A DNA stretch of 35,079 bases from an uncultured Oscillospiraceae bacterium (GTDB lineage Bacteria; Bacillota; Clostridia; Oscillospirales; Oscillospiraceae). A program made the position numbers and the translations under genes. The notes under the pieces are model-generated. The model was not told where the DNA came from and did no database searches. It saw nothing but the letters and a program-made list of their open reading frames with translations. This document shows positions 15,501 through 23,573 of the stretch, piece after piece. The stretch's first letter is position 1. The number at the start of each line of letters is the position of its first letter. The stretch is taken from NCBI GenBank assembly GCA_910588455.1, contig CAJUPG010000011.1:1-35079 (forward strand). The letters are read 5' to 3'.

Positions 15501-16640
15501 GTCCAGAATCCGGCCCGGGGACACGAACGTGTTGAACGTGTCGGTCACCTGGCCGTTTTTCAGGACCGCTGCGCCGATTTCAATGATAACCTCCCGGCGC
15601 TTGTCCAGGCCAGTGGTCTCCAGGTCGAAACAGACGATCTCCCGGTCCAGGTCCCCCTCCGGGGCGCCGTGGACCACTACCCGGTCGTCCACATCGTTGA
15701 CAAAATATGCCTCTACGCCGTACAGAATTTTGATGTTTTTTGCCGAGTGCCACGCGTCCGGGAAGGACTGGGCTACGCCGTGGTCGGTGATGGCGATGGC
15801 CCGGTGGCCCCAGTTCTCCGCCCGCTTGACCACGTTCTTCTCCGGCCCCAGCTTGGGCTTTACGGAGGTGAGCGCGTCCATATTGGACATGGTGGTGTGC
15901 AGATGCAGCTCCACCCGCTTTTCCGGGGCGTCGTCCTGCTTCATGACCTTGGGCAGCTCCCGGATGGCCACCGGCTCCAGCACCATGTCACCGTAGAACC
16001 GGTCCATGTTCAGCCGGCCCTGAACCTGGAGGTGCATCCCCGCTTTTACCCGGTCCACGATGGACTTTCCCTCGTCCCCGGGCAGGAATTTGCTGACCCG
16101 GATGGACCCGGTGCCGTCGCTCATGTCAAAGGCCACCACCCAGGCCCCCCGCTTTTTCAGCTCCTTGTTCTCCACATTGAACACGTCCCCCTCCACGGCC
16201 ACCATGCCCATATCCAGCTCCAGCTCTCCGACGGGAGTGGGGGGGCGCTTGATGGCCTTGCCGAAAATCGTGCTCCCGGCGGGGGGCTTTTTGCCGGGCG
16301 CGGCGGTGGAGGCGGGGCGTTTGAGCTCCCGCAGGGCGGCCTTGCGGATGGCCTCCGTCTTGGCGAAGGGGTCCTCCTGCCCGGACGGAGGCGGCGGGGG
16401 CGCGTCCTGGGAGACCTCAATTTTCACCGAGTTCAGGCCGTAAGCCCTGGCAATGGCCTGCTCCGCCTGGTCCAGCAGGTTCCCCCCCGCCCCGGAAGCG
16501 CCCTCGATTTGGATTTTGGCGCTGCGGCTGGTTTTGTCGATGGCGGCGGCGGTGATCAGCCAATTCTGGGTGGCTGCGGCCAGCTCAGTGACCGCCCGCA
16601 GGAGGGAAAACATTTGTAAAAATGGGATTTTTTTGGACAT
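12564..16640 (-). CDS. polC: DNA polymerase III alpha subunit, PolC type
   Basis: 1358-residue replicative polymerase with built-in proofreading, the Gram-positive leading-strand enzyme. Order: N-terminal domain (1-75), a Pro/Lys-rich linker (80-135), OB fold (about 140-235), PHP domain beginning RVELHLHTTMSNMD at 242-255 with ITDHG at 284-288, and inside it the DEDD exonuclease (FDLETTG at 338-344, LAAHNAEFD at 416-424, HHRASDDAS at 476-484). The palm includes GSRGSVGSSLVAF at 796-808, a zinc knuckle (CPNC 824-827, CPVC 851-854) and the catalytic PDIDLNFSG with D880 and D882. Slightly shorter than Bacillus PolC (about 1437). AAAGGAG lies before the ATG. Last gene of the eight-gene operon, 36 bp after ispG. 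Confidence 0.97.
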   Translation of the reverse strand: MSKKIPFLQMFSLLRAVTELAAATQNWLITAAAIDKTSRSAKIQIEGASGAGGNLLDQAEQAIARAYGLNSVKIEVSQDAPPPPPSGQEDPFAKTEAIRKAALRELKRPASTAAPGKKPPAGSTIFGKAIKRPPTPVGELELDMGMVAVEGDVFNVENKELKKRGAWVVAFDMSDGTGSIRVSKFLPGDEGKSIVDRVKAGMHLQVQGRLNMDRFYGDMVLEPVAIRELPKVMKQDDAPEKRVELHLHTTMSNMDALTSVKPKLGPEKNVVKRAENWGHRAIAITDHGVAQSFPDAWHSAKNIKILYGVEAYFVNDVDDRVVVHGAPEGDLDREIVCFDLETTGLDKRREVIIEIGAAVLKNGQVTDTFNTFVSPGRILDPQIIRLTGITDEMLEGAPSQKEALEAFLAFAGDRPLAAHNAEFDMGFVSEGCRKFGIPFENPSIDSLILAQNLLPELSKFKLDVVAEYLDLPSFNHHRASDDASTVAYMLPHFWKRLREMGVERLDQVNQAMLNLRGKGKAKRQPRHLIVLAKNQMGLRNLYKLVSVAHLEHFKRVPIMPKSVINANREGLILGSACEAGELFQAVVKGKNWDELKRIASWYDYLEIQPLCNNRFMLRKGLVRSEEELREFNRIIVRLGKELGKPVCATGDVHFLDPEDEIYRHILLASKGFEDADEALPIYFKTTQEMLDEFAYLGKETAYEVVVRNTNMIADWCDPIDPLPKGLFSPKLEDSDGELKRLVWGKCCDLYGENPPQLVVDRINVELGDIIGCHYDVIYMSAQKLVQNSLEHGYLVGSRGSVGSSLVAFMSGITEVNSLPAHYRCPNCKHSDFEFGPANGYGCGADMPDAVCPVCGTPYQKDGFNIPFETFLGFGGDKVPDIDLNFSGEYQSNAHKYTFELFGQTHVFRAGTVTSVKDKVAYGYVKNYLSERGKTVSKAEENRLVLGCTGVKKTSGQHPGGMVVIPQDKEIYDFCPVQHPADDPNTDTITTHFEYHSMESNLLKLDMLGHDDPTMVRMLEDLTGVNAREIPLDDQATMSLFTSSKELGFENDKVLGPTGAVAIPEFNTQFTRGVLEETQPTQFDMLLRISGFTHGTDVWLGNARDLILQQNIPVGQCVGCRDDIMIFLISKGLEPKRSFKIMESVRKGRGLPDGAEEEMRAAGVPDWYISSCKKIAYLFPKAHAVAYVMMAFRIAWFKVHRPLAFYAAFFSIRAKAFDESCMCRGMEVCQQKMRQIIAKDKDASAVEKDMLTTLEVCYEFYLRGFTFRRMDLYESQAILFKLDQEHNALIPPFVSVAGLGETAAISLAEQREGRRFISIEEVSAACPKVSKTHIELLKEAGAFGSMPETSQMDLFAMLG

Positions 16641-16676
16641 TGATGGTTTTCTCCTTTGCGTTGTGAGGGCCGCCCG

Positions 16677-17714
16677 TTACAGCTCCGCAATCAGCGCGAA
16701 CAGCTCGTCCACCAGCTGTTCCTGGGGCACCTTCTTGATAATTTTTCCTTTTTGAAACAGCAGGCCCTCCCCCGCGCCCCCTGCAATCCCGCAGTCGGCG
16801 GCAGAGGCCTCGCCGGGGCCGTTGACCACACAGCCCATCACCGCCACCGTGATGGGCTTTTCCACGTTCTTCAGCCGTTCTTCCACCTGGTTGGCCAGCC
16901 CAATCAGGTCAATTTTCGTCCGTCCGCAGGTGGGGCAGGACACCAGCTCCGGGCCGTCCTTCCGCACGCCCGCCGCCTTTAAAATGTCCCGGGCGGCGTA
17001 GACCTCCTCCACCGGGTCTGCGGACAGGGATACCCGGATGGTCTCCCCGATCCCCAGGGCCAGCAGGCCCCCTACGCCCACGGCGGATTTGAGGGTCCCC
17101 ATTTTCACCGTCCCCGCCTCGGTCACCCCCAGGTGCAGCGGGTAATCGCTGCGCTCCCGCATCAGCTGGCAGGCCCGCATAGTCACCGGCACACTGGAGG
17201 ATTTTAAGGACAGGCAGATGTCGTCAAAATCGAACCGATTCAACAGGCGGATGTGCCCAAAGGCCGATTCCACCATGGCCTCCGGGCATAGTTTTCCATA
17301 TTTCGCCAAAATCTCTTTTTCCAGGGAGCCCCCGTTTACGCCAATCCGGATCGGGATGTTATGTAAACGGCAGCACGCCGCCACCGCCTTTACCCGGTCC
17401 TCCCCGCCAATATTTCCCGGGTTAATGCGGATTTTGTCCGCCCCGGCGGCGGCGGCCTCCAGGGCCAGCTTGTAGTCGAAATGAATGTCCGCCACCAGGG
17501 GCAGGGGGCTCTGTTCCCTGATTTTTCCAAAGGCCCGGGCTCCCTCCAGGTCCGGCACTGCCAGCCGGGCGATCTCGCACCCGGCGGCGGCCAGGGCCCG
17601 GAGCTGGGCCAGGGTTCCCTCCACGTCGTGGGCGGGGCGGTTGGTCATGGATTGGATGGACACCGGGGCCCCGCCGCCTATGGCCACCCCGCCCACCAGA
17701 ATCTGCTTTGTCAT
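16677..17714 (-). CDS. ispG: 4-hydroxy-3-methylbut-2-enyl-diphosphate synthase
   Basis: 345-residue [4Fe-4S] enzyme (GcpE) of the MEP isoprenoid pathway, making HMBPP from MEcPP. The TIM barrel opens with VGGVAIGGGAPVSIQSMTN, and the cluster cysteines are C260 and C263 in SCPTCGRT and C295 in VMGCVVNGPGEA, with the catalytic Glu at 302. The ATG at 17714 is used because it starts the conserved N-terminus; it lies 4 nt after the rseP TGA, so translation is probably coupled. A TTG further up at 17741 lies inside rseP and is not favoured. With dxr it gives two MEP enzymes in one operon, next to uppS, which uses the pathway's product. Confidence 0.96.
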   Translation of the reverse strand: MTKQILVGGVAIGGGAPVSIQSMTNRPAHDVEGTLAQLRALAAAGCEIARLAVPDLEGARAFGKIREQSPLPLVADIHFDYKLALEAAAAGADKIRINPGNIGGEDRVKAVAACCRLHNIPIRIGVNGGSLEKEILAKYGKLCPEAMVESAFGHIRLLNRFDFDDICLSLKSSSVPVTMRACQLMRERSDYPLHLGVTEAGTVKMGTLKSAVGVGGLLALGIGETIRVSLSADPVEEVYAARDILKAAGVRKDGPELVSCPTCGRTKIDLIGLANQVEERLKNVEKPITVAVMGCVVNGPGEASAADCGIAGGAGEGLLFQKGKIIKKVPQEQLVDELFALIAEL

Positions 17715-17718
17715 CGGC

Positions 17719-18774
17719 TCACCGTCCAAATAATTTCCCAATGTCGCTGAAGGCCACCACCAGCATCAGCCCCATCAGCAGGGCCATTCCCGTCATATGG
17801 ACATAGCCCTCATATCTGGGGTTGATGGTTTTTCGGAACAGCAGCAGCCACAGTCCGTTCAAAAACAGGAAGAAAATGCGCCCCCCGTCCAGGGCGGGCA
17901 GGGGCAGCAGGTTCATCACCGCCAGGTTCACCGCGATCAGCGCCGCAAAATAGATCACGTTATAAAACGCGTCCCAGACCGTGTCGGAGGCCTCCCCCAC
18001 CTCGCTCATTACGTCCACAATGCCAATGGGGCCGGACAAATCCCGCAGGCCCGCCCGGCCTGCAAGCAGATCTCCCAGGCTCAGGCGCACCAGCCGCACA
18101 AAGTCCACCGCCGTCAGCCAGCCGTTTTCCAGGCGGCTTCCCAGGGTCGCCTCCTCAACGTGGAAGGTCATTCCATACCGGCGCACCGTTATGCCGTTCT
18201 CGGTGTACTCCCGGGGGACCAGGGGGAAGTCGTCCAGCACCAGTTTTTTCCCGTTTCGCTCCACCACCAGATCCATGGTCTCGCCGCTGCGGGAGAGCAT
18301 CAGGAGGATGTCGGAGTACAAATAGATGCGCTCCCCGTCGATGGAGATAATCCGGTCCCCCACCATCAGCCCATCTTCCCCCTGGAGGGAAAAGTTCTCG
18401 TTGAAGCTGGCAATCTCCGCCGTGATGAACGCCTGATTGGGGGCGCTCAGAATGAGGCACAGCAGCACCCCGACCAGGAAATTCATCGCGGCGCCGGCCA
18501 CCAGGATCAGGAATTTTTTCCAGGCCCTCGCCCGTCCGAAGGCCCTGGGGTCGTCTGACTCCTCGTCCTCCCCCTCCAGGGCGCAGAACCCGCCGATGGG
18601 CAGCGCCCGCAGGCTGTAGAGGGTTTCCCCCTTCTGCCGGCTCCACAGCAGGGGACCCATGCCGATGGAAAATTCTTCTACGCTGACCCCAAGCAGCTTG
18701 GCGGTGGCAAAGTGCCCCAGCTCGTGGACGGCGATTAAGAGTCCAAAAATCAGAATAGCTGCGATGATATACAT
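17719..18774 (-). CDS. rseP: Site-2 protease, RIP metalloprotease RseP family
   Basis: 351-residue intramembrane zinc protease (M50B) that cuts membrane-bound regulators and signal peptides. HELGH at 17-21 in the first membrane helix, the C-terminal LLPLPALDGGRI with the third zinc ligand, a PDZ-like region around 110-210 (EDGLMVGDRIISIDGERI), and four membrane helices at about 1-22, 90-112, 270-300 and 325-350. AGGAGG precedes the ATG closely. It overlaps the end of dxr by 25 bp and is in the classical cdsA-dxr-rseP order. Substrates are not indicated here; in Firmicutes such proteins act on anti-sigma factors. Confidence 0.94.
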   Translation of the reverse strand: MYIIAAILIFGLLIAVHELGHFATAKLLGVSVEEFSIGMGPLLWSRQKGETLYSLRALPIGGFCALEGEDEESDDPRAFGRARAWKKFLILVAGAAMNFLVGVLLCLILSAPNQAFITAEIASFNENFSLQGEDGLMVGDRIISIDGERIYLYSDILLMLSRSGETMDLVVERNGKKLVLDDFPLVPREYTENGITVRRYGMTFHVEEATLGSRLENGWLTAVDFVRLVRLSLGDLLAGRAGLRDLSGPIGIVDVMSEVGEASDTVWDAFYNVIYFAALIAVNLAVMNLLPLPALDGGRIFFLFLNGLWLLLFRKTINPRYEGYVHMTGMALLMGLMLVVAFSDIGKLFGR

Positions 18775-19904
18775 AGAACCTCCTCACGGGCGGCCTGATC
18801 CGCCTGCAAAACCTGCGTCATGCTGGGTGCGGGGACGAATTCCACCCGCTCCAGGGCCTGTTCCACCAGCCGGGGAATATCCAGAAAGCGGATTTTCCCC
18901 TCTAAAAACAGGCCCACCGCCGCCTCGTTGGCTCCGTTGAGCACCGCCCCGGCGTTTCCCCCCCGGTGCGCGGCCTGTATGGCCAGGGCCAGACAGGGGA
19001 AGCTCTCCAGGTCCGGCGCGCCGAAGCTCAGCGTCCCGCAGGCCGCCAGGTCCAGGGGCGCGGCGGGACCGGGGGTCCGGTTGGGCCAGGTGAAGGCGTA
19101 CTGGATGGGCAGGCGCATATCCGGCACCCCCATCTGGGCAATCATGGCATTGTCACAGTATTCCACCAGGGAGTGAATTATACTCTCCCGGTGGATGACC
19201 ACGGAAATTTTTTCCGGGGGCATATCATAGAGGTGCATGGCCTCGATGAACTCCAGGCCCTTGTTCATCAGCGTCGCCGAGTCGATGGTGATTTTCGCCC
19301 CCATGGCCCAGTTGGGGTGCTTCAGGGCGTCCTCCCGGGTGACGGACTCCAGGTCCTGCTTGGTTTTGCCGTAAAAGGGCCCTCCGGAGCAGGTCAGAAT
19401 CAGCCGCTTCACCTCGCAGGCCCGCCCCGCCTGGAGGGACTGGAACAGGGCGGAGTGCTCCGAGTCCACGGGGACGATTTTGCTGCCGTAGTCCCTGGCC
19501 TCCTCCATCACCAGCCGCCCGGCGCACACCAGGGTCTCCTTGTTGGCCAGGGCGATCCGCTTGCCTTGGCGGATGGCGGCCATAGTGGGGCGCAGGCCCG
19601 CAATGCCCACAATGGCTGTCAGCACCGTATCCGCGCAGTCCAGCTCTGCGGCCTCCACCAGACCGGACACTCCGCTGGCAACCTTTGTACCGGTATCCGC
19701 CACCCGGACCCGGAGGTCTTTGGCGGCGGACTCCTCCAGCAAAACCGCCAGCCGGGGCTTGAACTCCCGGACTTGCTCCTCCAGCAGCTTGGCATTGTGC
19801 CCCGCCGTGAGGGCCGCGGCCTCCAGGCCGCAGGTGCGGATGACATCCAGCGCCTGCCGTCCGATGGAGCCAGTAGAGCCCAGTACACTGATGCGTTTTG
19901 ACAT
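18750..19904 (-). CDS. dxr: 1-deoxy-D-xylulose-5-phosphate reductoisomerase
   Basis: 384-residue NADPH-dependent enzyme making MEP from DXP, the committed step of the non-mevalonate pathway. Rossmann start VLGSTGSIGRQALDVI at about 6-21, the KETLVCAGRLVMEEA segment, the metal and substrate loop PVDSEHSALFQ, and the IHRESIIHSLVEY and MRLPIQYAF motifs are all present. The ATG at 19904 has AAGGAGG 8 nt upstream, which rules out the longer open frame. The last residues (EEVLCISSQLF) lie in the overlap with rseP. Confidence 0.96.
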   Translation of the reverse strand: MSKRISVLGSTGSIGRQALDVIRTCGLEAAALTAGHNAKLLEEQVREFKPRLAVLLEESAAKDLRVRVADTGTKVASGVSGLVEAAELDCADTVLTAIVGIAGLRPTMAAIRQGKRIALANKETLVCAGRLVMEEARDYGSKIVPVDSEHSALFQSLQAGRACEVKRLILTCSGGPFYGKTKQDLESVTREDALKHPNWAMGAKITIDSATLMNKGLEFIEAMHLYDMPPEKISVVIHRESIIHSLVEYCDNAMIAQMGVPDMRLPIQYAFTWPNRTPGPAAPLDLAACGTLSFGAPDLESFPCLALAIQAAHRGGNAGAVLNGANEAAVGLFLEGKIRFLDIPRLVEQALERVEFVPAPSMTQVLQADQAAREEVLCISSQLF

Positions 19905-19917
19905 GCAAAAAACCTCC

Positions 19918-20727
19918 TTAACCCAGGGGCGGGAACAGCTCAACCAGAGCCAGCAGCATTGGAGCGGCAAAAATCATGCTGTCGAACCGGTCCAGCATCC
20001 CCCCGTGGCCGGGAATCAGATTGCCGTAGTCCTTGACGCCGTACTGACGCTTTATCAGCGAAAAGGACAAATCACCCAGCTCCGTCACCGCGCTGCCACA
20101 CAGGCCGTACAGCGCCATCAGCGGATAGGAGATGGATACGTCCGTCAAAAAGCCCAAAACCGTGCCGTACAGCAGCATGAATACGCCGCCGAAGGCCACG
20201 CCCCCTAAGTAGCCCTCCAGGGATTTGTTCGGGCTGACTTTGGTGATGCCCCGGTGCTTTCCGAAAAACACCCCTGTAAAGTATGCCCCAATATCCGTCA
20301 AAAACGCGGAAATCACCGGCAGGAACACCAAAAACTGCCCCTGGTCCATGGACCGCAGGCGAATCAAGGAGGAGAGCATGGTGGGAATCAGCAGCCCGGC
20401 GAACATGCAGATCATCACATGCTCCAGGCCGATGGTCCCTTGGGTCCCGTGCTTTTGGATGGCCACGAAAAACAGAGCGCATAAAAGCCCCAGGGCAATC
20501 AGGCGGAAATACCAGTCCCCCCACTGGGCGTACTCCCCCAGAGGGAGCAGCGCCGCGGCCAGAATGGTCCAAAAGTACATGGAGTTGTGCCGGGCGACCT
20601 TGGTGGCCCGCAGCAGCTCATAGGCGATCATCCCGCACATGGCCACCACCATCGACGTGGGATTGAAATACATGAGCGCCAGAAATACCGGTCCCAGGAC
20701 CAGGGAGCTGAGAATGCGTATTGCCAA
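19918..20727 (-). CDS. cdsA: Phosphatidate cytidylyltransferase
   Basis: 269-residue polytopic membrane enzyme that makes CDP-diacylglycerol from phosphatidic acid and CTP, the entry to phospholipid synthesis. The family signature is complete at the C-terminus: SLIKRQYGVKDYGNLIPGHG then GMLDRFDS; SPNKSLEGYLGG is the upstream conserved part. Seven or eight membrane helices by eye. The open frame extends further upstream inside uppS, but a TTG at 20727 follows the uppS TGA after one base and has GGAGG 8 nt before it, giving MAIRILSSLVLG, a normal CdsA N-terminus. A TTG start and tight coupling to uppS are thus likely. Confidence 0.93.
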   Translation of the reverse strand: MAIRILSSLVLGPVFLALMYFNPTSMVVAMCGMIAYELLRATKVARHNSMYFWTILAAALLPLGEYAQWGDWYFRLIALGLLCALFFVAIQKHGTQGTIGLEHVMICMFAGLLIPTMLSSLIRLRSMDQGQFLVFLPVISAFLTDIGAYFTGVFFGKHRGITKVSPNKSLEGYLGGVAFGGVFMLLYGTVLGFLTDVSISYPLMALYGLCGSAVTELGDLSFSLIKRQYGVKDYGNLIPGHGGMLDRFDSMIFAAPMLLALVELFPPLG

Positions 20728-20728
20728 C

Positions 20729-21478
20729 TCAAACACCTCCGAACCGGCGGTTACGCCCCTGGTAGGAGGCGATGGCCCGGTGCAGCTCCTCCTTGGTGAA
20801 GTCGGGCCACAGCACACCGGTGAAGTAATACTCCGCATAGGCGGACTGCCACAGCAGGAAATTGGACAGCCGCAGCTCGCCGCTGGGCCGGATAATCAGG
20901 TCCGGGTCGGGCACCCCCCGGGAGTACAGATAGCCGGAAAATTCCGCCTGACTCAGGTGGTTGGGGTCCGCCCGCCCCTCCTGGCAGTCCAGGGCGTAGG
21001 CCCTCGCCGCCCGGATGATCTCGTCCCGGCCCCCGTAATTCAGACAGATATTCACCTGGCAGCCCTCATACCGCTTGGAAATCTCCTGGGTACGATGGCA
21101 CAGCTCCCGCAGCTCCGGGGTCAAAAGAGACAGATCCCCGAAAAACGCCATTTTTACCCGGTCCCGCTCCATTTGCCCAATGGCTTCCAGCAGGTATTTC
21201 TTCAAAAGGCCCATGATGGCGTCCACCTCGTCCTGGGGGCGCTTCCAGTTTTCGGTGGAAAAGGCGTAGACAGTAAGGTAGTCCAGGCCGATGTCCTTGC
21301 AGTAGGTGGCGATGGTGCGGAACACCTCCGCCCCCGCCGCGTGGCCCGCCCGACGGGGGAGGCCGCGTTTTTTTGCCCACCGGCCATTGCCGTCCATAAC
21401 AATCGCAATGTGGCGGGGCAGGCGGTCGAAATCCACCAAAACGGTATCCGGCCCCTGGTTTTTTCGGAAAAAGCCCAT
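20729..21478 (-). CDS. uppS: Isoprenyl transferase (undecaprenyl diphosphate synthase)
   Basis: 249-residue cis-prenyltransferase that builds the C55 lipid carrier for peptidoglycan from FPP and IPP. Catalytic motif HIAIVMDGNGRWAKKRGLPR with D29, the AFSTENWKRP segment, the C-terminal IRPSGELRLSNFLLWQSAYAEYYF (in parts IRPSGE and RLSNFLLWQSAYAE) and the FTGVLWPDF end are all there. GGGGGAG before the ATG. It sits between frr and cdsA as in Bacillus; a hairpin lies in the frr-uppS gap. Confidence 0.96.
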   Translation of the reverse strand: MGFFRKNQGPDTVLVDFDRLPRHIAIVMDGNGRWAKKRGLPRRAGHAAGAEVFRTIATYCKDIGLDYLTVYAFSTENWKRPQDEVDAIMGLLKKYLLEAIGQMERDRVKMAFFGDLSLLTPELRELCHRTQEISKRYEGCQVNICLNYGGRDEIIRAARAYALDCQEGRADPNHLSQAEFSGYLYSRGVPDPDLIIRPSGELRLSNFLLWQSAYAEYYFTGVLWPDFTKEELHRAIASYQGRNRRFGGV

Positions 21479-21504
21479 TTGTCTCCCCCAATTCCATACG
21501 CGGA

Positions 21505-21544
21505 AAGCGGACCGCCGAAGGGGGCGGCCCGCTTCGTTTTTTTT
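21505..21544 (+). terminator. Plus-strand terminator-like hairpin in the frr-uppS gap
   Basis: AAGCGGACCGCC (21505-21516) pairs with GGCGGCCCGCTT (21523-21534) with one mismatch, then CG and a run of eight T (21537-21544). The T-run is on the plus strand, against the direction of the operon. On the minus strand the stem has no U-run, so it may be a weak pause or processing site there. Confidence 0.6.
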
Positions 21545-22097
21545 ACACCGCCATCAGCTCCTGCTCTTTTGCGGCAGTCAGCGCGTCGATGTCCTTGCAG
21601 TGCTTGTCGGTCAGGTCCTGAAGCTCTTTTTCCAAAAGCTTCTGGTCGTCCTCGGTGAGCTCGGACTTCTTGGTCTTTTTCTTCACCTCGTCCATAGCGT
21701 CCCGGCGGATATTGCGCAGGGCGACCTTGCCCTCCTCGCCGTACTTGCGCACCTGCTTGGTCAAATCCTTCCGGCGCTCCTCGGTGAGCTGGGGGAAGGC
21801 CAGCCGGATCACCCGGCCGTCGTTCTGGGGGTTGATGCCCAGGTCGGAGGTCTGGATGGCCTTCTCAATGGCCTTGAGCAGAGAGCCGTCCCAGGGCTGG
21901 ATCATAAGCGTGCGGGGGTCCGGGGACGAGATGGCGGCCACCTGGTTCAAAGGCGTGGCCGCGCCGTAATAATCCACGGTAATGCGGTCCAGCACGCCGG
22001 CGTTGGCCCGGCCTGCCCGGACGGCGGCAAAGTTGGCTTTGACTACCTCAATGGTTTTCAGCATTTTTTCCTCATATACTTTTGTCTCGGCGCTCAT
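21543..22097 (-). CDS. frr: Ribosome recycling factor
   Basis: 184 residues, the normal RRF length. With EF-G it splits post-termination ribosomes. Long three-helix bundle with the conserved VRAGRANAGVLDRITVDYYG, PLNQVAAISSPDPRTLMIQPWD (in pieces) and RKDLTKQVRKYGEEGKVALRNIRRDAMD segments. AGAAAGGA precedes the ATG. It lies 27 bp after pyrH and uses the same transcript. Confidence 0.96.
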   Translation of the reverse strand: MSAETKVYEEKMLKTIEVVKANFAAVRAGRANAGVLDRITVDYYGAATPLNQVAAISSPDPRTLMIQPWDGSLLKAIEKAIQTSDLGINPQNDGRVIRLAFPQLTEERRKDLTKQVRKYGEEGKVALRNIRRDAMDEVKKKTKKSELTEDDQKLLEKELQDLTDKHCKDIDALTAAKEQELMAV

Positions 22098-22124
22098 GGT
22101 TCCGCTTCCTTTCTGAATTGTATT

Positions 22125-22841
22125 TTAGTTTTCCACGATGGTTCCGATGCGCTCCCCCATCACCACCCGCAGAATGTTCTGGGGGTCTTTGAGGGCGAAG
22201 AGCAGCACGGGGATCTTGTTGTCCATGGACAGGGAGGTGGCGGTGGAGTCCATCACCTGGAGCCGCTGGGCCAGCACATCGCCGTAGGTAATGGTGTCGT
22301 ATTTGACCGCGTCCGGGTCTTTTTTGGGGTCGGCAGAGTACACCCCATCCACATTTTTGGCCAGCAGAATCACGTCCGCGTCAATTTCCGCCGCCCGCAG
22401 CACCGCCGCGGTATCCGTGGAGAAAAACGGGTTGCCGGTGCCGCAGCCGAAGATGACCACACGGCCCTTTTCCAGATGCCGTATCGCCTTGGAGCGGATA
22501 TAGGGCTCGGCCACAGCGCGCATCTCGATGGCGGTCTGCACCCGGACCTCCACCCCCTTCTGCTCCAGCACGTCGGCCACAGCCAGGGCGTTGATGGCGG
22601 TGGCCAGCATCCCCATATGGTCGGCCCGGACCCGGACCATCTTGTCCCCGCCGTCCTTCAGGCCCCGCCAGAAGTTGCCGCCGCCTACCACCACGCCCAC
22701 CTGGACGCCGATGGCACAGCACTCCTTGATTACATCGCACACCCGGCCGATCATATCGAAATCCAGGCCGCGGCTGGCCTCGCCGGCCAAAGCCTCGCCG
22801 CTGATTTTCAGCAGCACCCGCTTATATTTCGGTTGTTCCAT
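22125..22841 (-). CDS. pyrH: UMP kinase
   Basis: 238-residue amino-acid-kinase-fold enzyme that phosphorylates UMP to UDP and is allosterically set by GTP/UTP in many bacteria. KRVLLKISGEALAG at the N-terminus, VVVGGGNFWRG, the MGMLATAINALA segment, FGCGTGNPFFSTDTAA and KNVDGVYSADPKKDPDA are all typical. AAGGAGTG lies 8 nt before the ATG. It is the first gene of the minus-strand operon inside this window; no tsf or rpsB precedes it, because the region upstream holds the divergent greA gene. Confidence 0.96.
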   Translation of the reverse strand: MEQPKYKRVLLKISGEALAGEASRGLDFDMIGRVCDVIKECCAIGVQVGVVVGGGNFWRGLKDGGDKMVRVRADHMGMLATAINALAVADVLEQKGVEVRVQTAIEMRAVAEPYIRSKAIRHLEKGRVVIFGCGTGNPFFSTDTAAVLRAAEIDADVILLAKNVDGVYSADPKKDPDAVKYDTITYGDVLAQRLQVMDSTATSLSMDNKIPVLLFALKDPQNILRVVMGERIGTIVEN

Positions 22842-23080
22842 GGGAAAATCACTCCTTTTCCAAGCTGGTTCCCTACCCCTTGTTTATCCTCCCTATTTTA
22901 ATATAATTTTTCCCGTTTGCATAGGGGGTTTTGGCAAATTTTTTATGAACATATGGAGCTCTCCCGTAAATTCACTTGACATCCCAAAATAAACCTCTTA
23001 TAATTTGCAGAGATATGTATGGTGGCTTTTTTGTCCTCATATGTTTGGAATAGATTTTTTGGGAAAGGTGCGCTGGAAAT
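22842..23080. other. Divergent pyrH/greA intergenic region
   Basis: 239 bp of AT-rich sequence. It contains the consensus greA promoter on the plus strand. On the minus strand an AT-rich stretch at about 22890-22915 (TATATTAAAAT) is the only candidate -10 region for the pyrH operon, without a clear -35. No ORF or strong hairpin seen. Confidence 0.5.
22976..23004 (+). promoter_or_regulatory. Consensus promoter of greA-lysS
   Basis: TTGACA (22976-22981), 17-nt spacer, TATAAT (22999-23004). Both hexamers are perfect. The leader to the greA ATG is about 70 nt. Confidence 0.85.
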
Positions 23081-23557
23081 ATGGCAAAAGAATATAAACT
23101 GAGCCCGGAGCGGCTGAAAGAGCTCCAGGATGAGATGCAATACCTGAAGTCCGTGCGGGAAAAGGAAGTGGCGGAGCTGATCAAAGAGGCCCGCTCCTTC
23201 GGCGACCTGTCGGAAAACAGCGAGTATGACGAAGCCAAAAACGAACAGGGCAAGCTCTACTCCCGGATGGCCGAAATTGAGGAGATTCTGTCCAACTACG
23301 TGGTGATTGAAGAGGACGGGCACGCCGGGTCCGAGGTGCGCCTGGGCTCCACCGTCACCGTGCTGGACAAGGAATTCAATGAGGAGGAGGTCTACAAAAT
23401 TGTGGGCTCCCAGGAGGCCGACCCCATGAACGGCTCCATTTCTGAGGACTCCCCCTTCGGCAAGGCTCTGTTGGGAAAAAATGAGGGGGACGACGTAACC
23501 GTGGACGCTCCCGCCGGCCCGGTATATTATAAGGTTATAAAAGTAGAACGAATTTAA
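23081..23557 (+). CDS. greA: Transcription elongation factor GreA
   Basis: 158 residues, normal GreA length. It enters the RNA polymerase secondary channel and stimulates cleavage of backtracked transcripts. The N-terminal coiled coil (1-75) ends in the conserved acidic tip segment ARSFGDLSENSEYDEAKNEQ, which holds the D/E pair needed for cleavage; the FKBP-like C-terminal domain includes GSQEADPMNGSISEDSPFGKALLG (in pieces). It begins a two-gene unit with lysS, 16 bp downstream, a pairing frequent in Firmicutes. Confidence 0.96.
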   Translation: MAKEYKLSPERLKELQDEMQYLKSVREKEVAELIKEARSFGDLSENSEYDEAKNEQGKLYSRMAEIEEILSNYVVIEEDGHAGSEVRLGSTVTVLDKEFNEEEVYKIVGSQEADPMNGSISEDSPFGKALLGKNEGDDVTVDAPAGPVYYKVIKVERI

Positions 23558-23573
23558 GATAGGAGTGGGCCTC

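Noticed and set aside
15060..16619. Long plus-strand open frame antisense to polC
   Set aside because: Shadow of the polC codons; composition (V, H, L, G, P) and absence of RBS show it is not coding.
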